Assembly (NCBI GenBank): GCA_963814985.1
Contig: CAWFFV010000054.1
Span: 87,133-151,132 of the forward strand
Direction: 5' to 3'
Source of the DNA: CAWFFV01 sp963814985
GTDB lineage: Bacteria; Chloroflexota; Ktedonobacteria; Ktedonobacterales; Ktedonobacteraceae
Length of the DNA stretch: 64,000 bases
Part shown: piece by piece, positions 54,122 through 63,454 of the stretch
Layout of the letters: each line of letters begins with the position of its first letter
How positions within the stretch are numbered: position 1 is the first letter of the stretch
The notes under the pieces: model-generated
What the model was told of the DNA's origin: nothing
Database searches by the model: none
What the model saw: the letters and a program-made list of their open reading frames with translations, nothing else
Position numbers and translations under genes: made by a program

Positions 54122-55966
54122 ATGAAAGTCTCTCTGAACGCTCTCAAATGTTCATTGAAACAACTTTTTGCTCCCTTGTACCGGCGAATGTGTCACATTG
54201 AAAGCCCACGCTCTTTGCTCAAATGGGTTGCGTTGAGCACGATGATCGGCATCGTTGCGGGGATTGGGGCTATCGCGTTCTACACCGCAATCCATCTGGC
54301 AAGCAGCTTTTTTCTCGGTGGTCTCGTAGGGTATCGTCCGCCTGATCCAGCCGGAGAAGGACAGGCGGGGGTGATGCCTTTCTGGACAGCCGCTCGTCCC
54401 TGGCTCCTTCCGGTTATCACGACCCTGGGCGGACTCATTGCCGGGATCATCGTCTTCACTCTGGCCCCGGAGGCCGAGGGGCATGGGACGGATGCCGCTA
54501 TCGCTGCCCTTCATCAGGGAAAACCCATTCGTGCACGTATTCCGCTCATCAAGCTGATTGCTTCCGCAATTACCATCGGCACAGGAGGCTCGGCAGGGCG
54601 AGAAGGACCAGCAGCACAGATCAGTGCGGGGTTTGGGTCGATCCTGGCTACCCTGTTGAAACTGAACACACAAGACAGGCGGATCGCACTGGCAACTGGG
54701 ATTGGAGCAGGGATCGGGGCCATTTTCCGTGCTCCACTTGGCGGAGCTATCCTGGCAGTAGAGATCGTGTATATTCATGATCTGGAGGTGGAAGCGATCA
54801 TTCCAGCACTCATTGCCTCCATCGTGGGCTATAGTATTTTTGGTGCCTGGTCCGGTTGGAATCCCATTTTCGCTCCCCCAGAGAACCTGGCCTTTTCTTC
54901 CCCTCCACAACTGCTCTACTATGTCGTGTTAGGATTGCTCTGTGGCGGAATGGGATTGCTCTATGCACGTGGCTTCTATGGCATAACGCATCTGTTTCAC
55001 CGACTCCGCCTGCCAAACGTTCTCAAACCGGCTCTTGGTGGACTCATTGTCGGGTTGATCGGGTTGGTCGTCCCGCAAGCACTTGGCATGGGCTATGGTT
55101 GGGTCCAGGTGAGTATGGGAAAAGGCTTATTAGACCTGCCGCTGTGGGTGATCCTGGCGCTCCCATTGACCAAGATTGTCACGACTGGTCTCTCTATTGG
55201 TTCTGGTGGCTCTGGCGGCATTTTTGGACCGGGCATGGTTATTGGAGGGATGACAGGAGCTCTCCTGTGGCGACTCTGCTACCATGTACTCCCTGGCCTC
55301 CCCGACACTCCCGGTCCGTTTGTGATTGTAGGAATGATGGCACTTTTTGGTGGTATTGCGCATGCCCCTATTGCGATGATGATCATGGTTGCTGAAATGA
55401 CAGGCAATCTCTCGTTGACGGCACCCGCGATGATCGCAGTCAGTCTGGCTTATCTGATAGTAGGAAACAAGACGATCTATACCAGTCAGTTGGAAACGCG
55501 GGCCGATTCTCCAGCGCACCGACTCAAGTTCTCCTTCCCACTGCTTTCGGTCCTCACGGTGCGCCAGGCAATGATGGAGTCTGTAGGGTCTCTGCAGCAA
55601 ACGCAGAGTATTGTCGAGGCGGTGGCAGTCCTCGCAATGCATGGAGGGCGTGGAGCACTGGTGCTCTCAGAACAGGGTGAACTTCTGGGAACCTTGACAA
55701 AGACGGATATCGAGCAGGTACCTGAGCAGCAGCGAGGGCAAAGAACAGTGGCGGAAACGATGAATCGACAGGTCCAGACACTGCATTCAGAAGAAACCCT
55801 GGAGACAGCACTCAAAGAACTCACCACACGCCATGTAAGCTGGGCACCAGTAGTAGAGCCTGGAAATCAGGCTGTAGGACAGCGTGTGGTTGGCATCTTA
55901 ACGCTCTCCCAGATCGTACACGCGTATCAGCAGGCGAAAGCAGAGACGCACACACGAGCTTTCTAG
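54122..55966 (+). CDS. ClC-family chloride channel/antiporter with CBS domains (intact copy)
   Basis: 614 aa. Eleven or so TM segments (WVALSTMIGIVAGIGAIAFYT first). Selectivity motifs: GSAGREGPAAQIS (gating Glu), GSGGSGGIFGPGMVIGG and YTSQLETRADSPAHRL (conserved Tyr region). The usual GSGIP motif is GHGTDA here. C-terminal CBS pair, VLTVRQAMMESVGSLQQ and RTVAETMNRQVQTLHSEETLETALKELTTRHVSWAPVVE. Probably proton/chloride exchange, acid or osmotic stress. A truncated relative lies at 62036-63330 with no obvious frame overlap. Confidence 0.92.
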   Translation: MKVSLNALKCSLKQLFAPLYRRMCHIESPRSLLKWVALSTMIGIVAGIGAIAFYTAIHLASSFFLGGLVGYRPPDPAGEGQAGVMPFWTAARPWLLPVITTLGGLIAGIIVFTLAPEAEGHGTDAAIAALHQGKPIRARIPLIKLIASAITIGTGGSAGREGPAAQISAGFGSILATLLKLNTQDRRIALATGIGAGIGAIFRAPLGGAILAVEIVYIHDLEVEAIIPALIASIVGYSIFGAWSGWNPIFAPPENLAFSSPPQLLYYVVLGLLCGGMGLLYARGFYGITHLFHRLRLPNVLKPALGGLIVGLIGLVVPQALGMGYGWVQVSMGKGLLDLPLWVILALPLTKIVTTGLSIGSGGSGGIFGPGMVIGGMTGALLWRLCYHVLPGLPDTPGPFVIVGMMALFGGIAHAPIAMMIMVAEMTGNLSLTAPAMIAVSLAYLIVGNKTIYTSQLETRADSPAHRLKFSFPLLSVLTVRQAMMESVGSLQQTQSIVEAVAVLAMHGGRGALVLSEQGELLGTLTKTDIEQVPEQQRGQRTVAETMNRQVQTLHSEETLETALKELTTRHVSWAPVVEPGNQAVGQRVVGILTLSQIVHAYQQAKAETHTRAF

Positions 55967-55999
55967 GCAAACGCAAGAGATGTGTGTCAAGGAGGATCT

Positions 56000-56476
56000 A
56001 TGGCACTGGCTCATCGCCGTCCTTACGGCATCTATCGGTGGTTGGCAAACGCGCCCCTCTGGTTGTATCGGTTTGGCCTGGGAGGCATTCTTGGTCACCG
56101 CATTCTCTGTCTGACCCATCGGGGACGCAAGAGTGGACAGATCCGTCGGACGGTGCTGGAAGTCCTCTCCTATGACAGACAAACGAAAGAGGTTCTCGTG
56201 GTTTCCGGTTGGGAGGGAAAGACGGATTGGTATCGCAACATTCAGCATGAGCCTGCACTTGAAGTGCAGATCGGGTGGATGCATTACCAGCCAACACAGA
56301 AATTTCTCTCGCCAGAGGAGACCGCTGATCTTCTCCTCACGCTGTTTCGTCAGCATCCACGAGAGGCGCGATTCGTCGGGCAGCTATTGGGTATTGATCC
56401 CGACGCTCCTCCGCCTGTCCTTCAAGCCCGCCTGAAAAGCTTCTTTCGTGGGGTTCGTTTTGGGATACGGCAATGA
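56000..56476 (+). CDS. Ddn-type deazaflavin (F420)-dependent nitroreductase family protein
   Basis: 158 aa from ATG 56000 (MALAHRRPYGIYRWLANAP), with AAGGAGG at 55989-55995. Split-barrel fold: ILCLTHRGRKSGQIRRTVLEV, VVSGWEGKTDWYRNIQHEPALEVQIGWMHYQ. Family members bind F420 or FMN and reduce quinones or nitro compounds. It lies 33 bases after the intact ClC gene, same strand, probably co-transcribed. Specific substrate unknown. Confidence 0.85.
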   Translation: MALAHRRPYGIYRWLANAPLWLYRFGLGGILGHRILCLTHRGRKSGQIRRTVLEVLSYDRQTKEVLVVSGWEGKTDWYRNIQHEPALEVQIGWMHYQPTQKFLSPEETADLLLTLFRQHPREARFVGQLLGIDPDAPPPVLQARLKSFFRGVRFGIRQ

Positions 56477-56517
56477 TTTGTCGGGGAAAGGGCCATTTTC
56501 GCCTGTCTTTTCTTTTG

Positions 56518-56635
56518 GGTGTCAGACATCTTTCAGCATATCTTGCGGCGCTGAAACCGCAAGGAAAGCCATCTGTTCACAGATGAAGGAACTCGTTCAG
56601 ATACCGAAAAACGCTCCCAAAAGATGTCTGACACC
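56518..56635. repeat. 118-bp element with 16-bp terminal inverted repeats (MITE-like)
   Basis: GGTGTCAGACATCTTT (56518-56533) and its exact complement AAAGATGTCTGACACC (56620-56635). Size and perfect ends suggest a non-autonomous transposon relic, though a host hairpin is possible. No target-site duplication could be fixed by eye. Confidence 0.6.
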
Positions 56636-56943
56636 TCCCTCTTCGTTTTCCACGAAATGCTGCGATTTTCAGACGTTGACGATTTAACAAATGAATGAGT
56701 TCTTCTCAGTGGCCTACGGCGCATGACGTTTCAAAGGTGATACGAGTGGCGAAGTTGATTTTCGTGCTTGGCTTGATATCTGGCAAATTCAAGCTGAGTG
56801 CGGGCGTCGTTTTTGACTTCGCCACAGAGGAAGGGTCATGGGAGTGGTGGCAGCGGGATGTCGTATCAAAAGTGGACATGGGCCGCTTTCTCTGCGTCAT
56901 TTGGTCGTCATTTGGAGAAATTCTAGTGAAAGGAGATTTACCT
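56636..56943. other. gene-free stretch with a fragment of the palindromic element
   Basis: CTTCTCAGTGGCCTACGGCGC at 56702-56722 matches the left hairpin region (CCTCAGCGCCTACGGCGC) of the palindromic element; the rest of that element is absent. No gene is supported until the small membrane protein at 56944. Confidence 0.4.
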
Positions 56944-57117
56944 ATGGAAAAGTTCGGTACCAGACTTCTACTTGCTGGCATCTTTCTTCTCCTTGTTGTA
57001 TTCATTACCGCCTTTGTCGATGCCTGGATCCACAATCCTTCTTTTTCTTCGAGTGTACTTGCTCTCATGATCATTGCAACGTTGATAGCCGTCCTATTTC
57101 TGGCCCCTGAGTATTAG
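56944..57117 (+). CDS. small two-TM membrane protein
   Basis: 57 aa (MEKFGTRLLLAGIFLLLVVF...), with AAGGAG upstream (GTGAAAGGAGATTTACCT). TM1 is about residues 7-26 and TM2 about 36-55, with a short loop VDAWIHNPSFSS. Too short for a family call. Its composition is convincing as a real membrane peptide. The longer rightward frame (56695-57117) is not supported upstream of this ATG. Confidence 0.65.
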   Translation: MEKFGTRLLLAGIFLLLVVFITAFVDAWIHNPSFSSSVLALMIIATLIAVLFLAPEY

Positions 57118-57390
57118 AGGAATTGGTGGTGTGATCGTGATGGTGCAGACGGGGCAAGCCTTCGAGGCAGACATCCATCTTTCACAGGCGATCCTGGGTC
57201 TTGTGGTCCTTCTGATGGTATGAGGGATCTGTGATGTTTCACCCTCTTTCGTAACCGCATTGTGAGCCTGCTGTGCAAGAATAGAAAGATCAAGAGGCGA
57301 CAGCGTGTTCGAAGCAGAAACGGAGAGAGCGCACACATTAGCTCCGCCCGAAACTGACGTTTGATGTTGCAAGAAGGTGAAGCAAGGAGC

Positions 57391-57942
57391 ATGATGATGA
57401 CCGACTTGATTGTTATTGCCTACGGAGAACAATCTCAAGTGTATACTGTCATTACCGCATTCCATCATTTACAATCTGAGGGCTGGAATCGAGATAGAAG
57501 ACGCTGCCTACATCACTATAGACAGTGACGGGAAGAGTCAGGGCGCATCAGGATAGAGCTCTCACTCAGCAGATACAAGAGACAGGACCATTATGGGATC
57601 TGCTCAAAATGCTCTTCTCGAAGTATTTCCGAAATCGTTTCAAACGCTCCCGAAACGGGACTGGCCGGAGCACTGGCTTACGATGTGGCTTCCTCGGCAA
57701 TTGGGATATCTTCTGAGATCTCAGCAACGCTTGCCAACTACGGATTTGATGATGCATTTGTCCAAAATCTCAAGAACGGACACATGCTTCTGAACCATTC
57801 TACCATTTTTGTGATGGTACGAAAAGTAATGTTGGACAAGGTCATCGCAGAGATACGTCAGTACGGAGGAACCGTCTTGTACACAACGTTCCCATATGAT
57901 AGCCGTGCGGCTTCAAGAAGACCTCTCCCAGAAGAGAAATGA
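57391..57942 (+). pseudogene. DUF1269-like membrane protein, frameshifted
   Basis: ATG 57391 with AAGGAGC: MMMTDLIVIAYGEQSQVYTVITAFHHLQSEG, then after one shift GIEIEDAAYITIDSDGK. The glycine-rich TM hairpin expected next is scrambled over other frames (LWDLLKMLFSKY...). Finally ASSAIGISSEISATLANYGFDDAFVQNLKNGHMLLNHSTIFVMVRKVMLDKVIAEIRQYGGTVLYTTF gives the intact C-terminal half. The pattern is DUF1269; four or more shifts. Probably non-functional unless the sequence here is poor. Confidence 0.65.
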
Positions 57943-58012
57943 GTGAGAACGATACTCCTTCTGAATTGTATTACTATGCAATTGCACCCTGTGGGAAGGA
58001 ACAAAAAGTCTA

Positions 58013-60370
58013 ATGATAACACATCCTGCTTTCATACTCGAAGAATGGCGGGTCCGCGAGACGGAACTTCACCTCGACATCCTGGCGCAGACGGAGTCCA
58101 TTTTCGCCCTCTCCAATGGGCATATAGGACTGCGGGGCAACCTCGATGAGGGAGAGCCGCATGGCCTTCCTGGCACCTACTTGAACTCCGTCTACGAACT
58201 GCGCCCTCTCCCCTATGCGGAAGCGGGATATGGCTACCCTGAGTCCGGGACAGGCCGTCATCAATGTCACGAATGGGAAGCTTATCCGCCTGCTCGTCGA
58301 CGACGAGCCATTTGACGTGCGCTACGGCAAGGTCCAGAGCCACGAGCGGGAACTCGACCTTCGTGATGGCGTGCTTCGCCGCAGCGTTCGCTGGACATCA
58401 CCCACGGGGCGCACCGTCAAGGTGTCGTCGGTACGAATAGTATCGTTTACCCAGCGGGCCATCGCGGCGATCAGCTATGAAGTCGAGCCGATTGATGCTC
58501 CAGTGCGCATCGTCTCCAGTCGGAACTGGTCGCCAACGAGGGCTCCCAAACCAGGGCCAAGACCCACGGGCGGGCATCGTTCCCACATCTGCACTCGAGT
58601 GCGAGGAACATCTGGCCCAGGGGACCTCCGGACTCCTGGTTCATCACACCCGAACCAGTGGTCTACGCATCGGGGCGGCAATGGACCACCACATTGAGGG
58701 GCCAGCCGGGACGGCTGTCGAATCCGAAAGTTCCCCCAATGTTGCCCGTGTGACCGTCACCGCGGCCTCGAGCCGGGCGAGCGGCTGCGGATCGTCAAGC
58801 TCTCTGCCTACGGTTGGTCAAGCGAGCATCGCGGCCGGCGATCCACGACCAGGTGATCGCCGCACTCTCCGCCGCACGGCTGACCGGCTGGGAGGGTCTA
58901 CTGGCCGAGCAGCGTGCCTACCTGGACAAATTCTGGGCGAGTGCAGATGTCGAACTGGAGGGCGACCTACAGATCCAGCAGGCGGTGCGCTTCGCGCTTT
59001 TCCACGTCCTGCAAGCGGGATCGCGTGGAGAGCAGAGGCCAATCCCAGCGAAAGGGCTGACGGGGCCTGGTTATGATGGGCATGCCTTCTGGGACACGGA
59101 GATCTTCGTCCTGCCAGTACTGACAATGACCTTGCCTCACGCTTCCGCTGATGCACTACGCTGGCGCCACTCGACTCTCGGCCAGGCGAGGGAGCGTGCA
59201 CGCCAACTCGGGCTACACGGCGCCGCCTTCCCCTGGCGGACCATCCATGGAGAGGAATGTTCGGGTACTGGCCCGCTGGCACTGCCGCGTTCCATATCAA
59301 CGCGGACATCGCCTACGCTGTGACACACTACATCGAGGCCACTGGTGATACCGCATTCGAGGAGGAGGTTGGCCTCGACTTGCTCGTCGAGACTGCGCGG
59401 CTGTGGCTTTCCCTCGGCCACTATGACGCTGATGGACAGTTCCGCATCGATGGCGTCACCGGACCAGATGAGTATAGCGCTCTTGCTGACAACAACGTCT
59501 ATACCAACCTCATGGCACAGCACAACTTCCACTAGCTGCCGAAGTGGTGACGCGCTATCCTGATAAGGCACGCGCTCTTGGGGGTGGATGCGAAGAGGCT
59601 GCCAATTGGCGCAAGGCGGCTGAGAAAATGCTGATTCCCTACGACAAGCGACTCAGAGTGACCCCGCAGGCCGACTCTTTTACCGATCACGCGGTGTGGG
59701 ATTTCGCCAGTACCACGCCTGGATCAGTACCCCCTGCTCCTGCACTTCCCATATTTCGACCTCTATCGCAAGCAGGTCCTCAAGCAGGCCGATCTCGTCC
59801 TTGCGATGCAACTGCGCAGCGACAGTTTCACTTTGGAGCAGAAGGCGCGCAATTTTGCATACTACGAGCCGCTCACCGTGCGCGATTCCTCTTTGTCGGC
59901 CAGCTACTCAGGCGGTTCTGGCCGCCGAGGTTGGCCAAATCGCAACTCGCCCATGATTACCTGGGGGAAGCTGCGTTTATGGATCTCGCGACCTGGAGAA
60001 CAACGTGCGGGACGGTGTCCAATCGCCTCGCTAGCAGGAGCCTGGACGGCGCTGGTGGCCGGGTTTGGTGGCATGCGCTTGCATAATGGTTCGCTCTCCT
60101 TCGCACCACGGCTGCCAGATGGAATTATACGGCTTGCCTTCCACATCCTGTTTCGTGGACACCGTCTGCGCGTTGAGGTGACAAAGACAGAGGCAACGTA
60201 CAGTCTGCACGACGACTCGCCGCTGAAGGTGAGGCATCACAGCGACGAGATCACCTTGCCTGCGAATGGGGCAGTCAGTCGGCCCAGTTCCAGACGTTCA
60301 AGCGGGACCGCGACCCACCCAGCCCGCGGGGCGCACACCGCTTGCACGAGGGATACGCCTGTCGTCATGA
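58013..60370 (+). pseudogene. GH65 disaccharide phosphorylase (kojibiose/trehalose/maltose type), many frameshifts
   Basis: Much higher GC than its surroundings. Start ATG 58013: ILEEWRVRETELHLDILAQTESIFALSNGHIGLRGNLDEGEPHGLPGTYLNSVYELRPLPYAEAGYGYPESG. Across frames: INVTNGKLIRLLVDDEPFDVRYG, LRRSVRWTSPTGRTVKV, GYDGHAFWDTEIFVLPVLT, FHINADIAYAVTHYIEATGD and FRIDGVTGPDEYSALADNNVYTNLMAQ (general acid Glu in GPDEY). The C-terminal beta part ends near 60370 (VPDVQAGPRPTQPAGRTPLARG). At least seven shifts. Phosphorolysis would release a beta-sugar phosphate plus glucose; specificity is not readable. Confidence 0.78.
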
Positions 60371-61007
60371 TGACTGTTGTATCCTTGTCACCGTCCCATC
60401 GTGAATTCGACTTACAACACAGCCCGTTTATCACGCCTATTCGGGGTCATAACATTTTTTCGTACACGCTTCCCCCGCTTAAGGCTTACAAGAACGAAAA
60501 GAAGCCTGAATCATTCCCGCCGAAAGCCAAGTAGTAGCCTTCTCTCCTCATGAGAGGCGGTTTGATTGACATTCTCCACTGGCTCATGATAAGAAAGGCA
60601 GAGGTTGGTTGCGTTTTGCCCATCAAATCCTCCTGTGTTTATTCTAGCACATTTCTCTTCTCCTCTCCTCCAAATTCGGTGCAAGTCCATACCTATTTGT
60701 TGCGATACGGGCGATGTGTTGCCTATCAAGAATGGTGGCTGCACCAGCCTGATGGAGATGCTCAACTCCGAACTCGTTTACGGCTGGTCGCTTCTTCATC
60801 GTGGCGACTTGTTCGCCAGAGAAACACGTCACTGCCATCTGGAGCAGCTCAATCGCTTTCGTTTTCGCCATCGTCCCCTGGAATATCTCACTTCATTGGA
60901 GATGCGTTGGGAGCAAATCACCGGTACGGGAGTAATATGCCCCCATAGTTTGAAAGAACGTGTTCACTCAAACACCCGATTTTGAGCGAACGGTGCGTTG
61001 TCTTTTG
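60371..61007. other. 637-base stretch without a supported gene
   Basis: Several overlapping ORFs of 75-130 codons exist on both strands but none has a recognisable domain or a good ribosome-binding site. The nearest to a protein is the minus-strand MAKTKAIELLQMAVTCF... (60644-60871), which I cannot place. The right edge holds the displaced end of the slipin frame. Confidence 0.5.
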
Positions 61008-61830
61008 TTAGAGAGGCTGCGCAGGTTCCAGCGGACGTGAACCATTCAGCGGCACTGGAACGGATACCTCGGCTTGTTTTTGTATGATGTGCATCAACGG
61101 CGTAATGAGATCTATCGGGAGCGGGAACACGATAGTCGAATTTTTTCTCCACTGCGACTTCGGTCAGCGTTTGCAAGTAGCGCAGTTGCAAGGCCGCAGG
61201 TTCAGAACTGATGACCCTGGCAGCTTGTGCAAGTTGGGTCGAAGCGAGCAACTCACCCTCAGCCTGGATCACTTTGGCGCGTTTCTCTCGCTCCGCCTCA
61301 GCCTGTTTGGCCATAGAGCGCTGCATCGTTGTTGGCAGTACCACATCCTTGATTTCGACTGCTGTCATTTTGATACCCCAGCGTGCTGTCTGTTCTTCGA
61401 TGATCCCTTGCAGGCGCTGGTTGATCTTGTCACGCTCTGTGAGGAGCTCATCCAGCTCTGATTGGCCCAGGACGTTGCGCAAGGTGGTTTGCCCTATCTG
61501 GGTTGTTGCCTGACCAAAGTCCATCACATTCACCACCGCCATCACAGGATCGCTGACATAAAAGTAGAGCACCGCCGTGACCTGGATGGTGACATTATCA
61601 CGGGTGATCACCTCTTGCGGGGGGACCGTCAGGGTGACGATACGCAGATCCACTTTGATCATGCGAGAGATGAAGGGAGGGATCAGGAAGAGGCCGGGTC
61701 CCTTTGCACCGGTCAAGCGTCCCAATACAAAGATCACACCACGCTCATATTGTTGGACAACGCGAATAGCAGAAAATGCGACAATCACGAGAAGCAGCAC
61801 AATGATGCCAAGCACCATGAATAGACTCAT
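61008..61830 (-). CDS. SPFH/Band 7 protein (slipin), frameshifted near the C-terminus
   Basis: About 273 aa. N-terminal hydrophobic anchor MSLFMVLGIIVLLLVIVAFSAIRVV, then the SPFH domain (QYERGVIFVLGRLTGAKGPGLFLIPPF, VDLRIVTLTVPPQEVITRDNVTIQVTAVLYFYV, LRNVLGQSELDELLTERDKINQRL), then coiled-coil (KQAEAEREKRAKVIQAEGELLAS). The displayed frame runs to 60964 with an unlikely tail. A one-base change in the A-run near 61139-61146 gives VEKNSTIVFPLPIDLITPL, the usual slipin ending, and stop at 61008. ATG 61830 has AAAGGAGG. Membrane scaffold; normally paired with NfeD, which is absent here. Confidence 0.85.
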
Positions 61831-62035
61831 AGCAAGCCTCCTTTAGGCCAGAAAAGAAACACAAGCGAGAGAAGATACATAAGAATGATGTACGCTCGCT
61901 CTACTTCTCATGGTACTGGCAGTGCGTGAGAAGAAGTGTGAGAACGACCGTGAGTGAAAAGGACCTCCTCTTGCTGCACCAGATCAACCGTGCCATTGCA
62001 GGGTCATTTTGATACCTTTATTTCTTGACGAGTCC

Positions 62036-63330
62036 TCAGGCTTTTTTGTAGTCAGTTGCTTGAGGCAAGGGTTCTGCCAGATAGTGCTGTAACTGCTCCT
62101 CACCTTGTGGATTGACCAGGAAGGTTACAACATCCTCAGGAAGAATAACCATGCTTCCTCGTGGGAAAAGGAGTTCATCGTGCCGACGAATCGAGACAGC
62201 CAGACACCCGGCAGGCAACTGAGCCTCGCGTAAAGAAACATTTGCGAGCGGCATGTCTGGTTTGATGGCCGTTTCTACCATCACGGTGCCTTCTACCAGC
62301 CCGCGCATGCGCCGCGAGTCCTTGGCGAGTGTCTGACGATAGAGCCGGGCGATGCTGGCTGCGGAGAGCGTGCCGATAACATGTTGCCCACTCGCCATTG
62401 CTTCAGCATCGACCACGGGAACCCAGCTGACCCGCTGACTTGTCAATGCTTCCAGAGCTTCATCCAGCGTGTCATCAGGAGAGATGATCAAAGGATCACA
62501 ATAGAGAATGTCTTTGACCTGCTGCTTCTCTCGTTCCTCCAGAGGAATACGCTGAATATCTGCAAGCGTCAACACACCCTGCAAATTGCCCCGTTCGTCA
62601 ACCACAGGAGCACCACTTTCAATATGAGCCGCCAGTTGTTGCTCTGCGGCTGCTATCGTTTGCTCACCAGTGAACTGTACTGCCAGAGCCGTCATGGCTT
62701 GTCGTACCGCTAACGTTGAGAGGAGTAGGAAGGAGAGTTGGAGGCGATGGGCCGGTGAATCGGCTCGTGTATCAACTTGACTTGTATAGATGGTCACTTT
62801 CCCTACGAGAATTGATGCAATACCAACAGCAATCATCGCAGGTGCCAGCATCGAGAGATTGCCCGTCATCTCGGCAACCATCAGCATCACGGCGAGTGGT
62901 GCATGTGCAATCCCACCGAAGAGCGCCATCATCCCAACAATAACAAATGACGCGGGAGTCGCGGGAAGGCCGGGGATCACATGAACATGGTAACACAAAC
63001 GCCACATCGTCGCACCCAACATGCCACCAATCACCATATCAGGGCCGAGAATTCCTCCCCCTAACGGTGCGCGGAAGATGGCACCAATACCAGTCGCCAG
63101 CGCAATGCGCCGATCCTGCACATCCAGGCGCAAGACACCTGCCAAAATCGAGCCAAACCCAGCACTAATCTGAGCGGCGGGTCCCTCGCGTCCAGCCGAA
63201 CCACCGGTGCCAATCGTGATGGCCGAGGCAATCAGTTTAATAAGAGGAATACGTGCTCGTATAGCTTTACCCTGATGAAAAGCTCCAATTGCTGCATCTG
63301 TTCCATGTATCTCGTGCTCATACAGACATG
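62036..63330 (-). pseudogene. second ClC gene, N-terminally truncated and with a large in-frame internal deletion
   Basis: Recognisable ClC sequence starts near 63330 (YEHEIHGTDAAIGAFHQGKAIRARIPLIKL) and includes GGSAGREGPAAQISAGFGSILA. It then jumps from RAPLGG to GILGPDMVIGGMLG, skipping about 150 residues that the intact copy has between the same motifs. Later parts are normal: CBS pair (ILYCDPLIISPDDTLDEALEALTSQRVSWVPVVD) and a C-terminal TrkA_C/RCK-like domain (AQLPAGCLAVSIRRHDELLFPRGSMVILPEDVVTFLV) that the intact copy lacks. No start codon is evident in the expected frame upstream, so it is probably a relic, though the frame stays open for some 430 codons. Confidence 0.8.
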
Positions 63331-63454
63331 AACGAAGTACAATTGTAGTGATCTGGCAGGAAATACGTCCTGCCTTCTCATTTCCTGGTTCTGTTCAAGC
63401 TAAGACGGCCTTCAATCGGGGATTGAACGGTCTATTCCATAAATTCGGGATAAC

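Noticed and set aside
54152..54910. 252-codon leftward ORF inside the intact ClC gene
   Set aside because: Fully antisense to a well-supported membrane protein; low-complexity polar translation with no ribosome-binding site.
58818..59571. Long leftward ORFs inside the GH65 region (163 and 144 codons)
   Set aside because: High GC inflates open frames; the plus strand carries clear GH65 motifs throughout.
60550..60985. Overlapping rightward ORFs of 126-132 codons before the slipin
   Set aside because: No domain, no ribosome-binding site and mutually overlapping; not supportable as genes.
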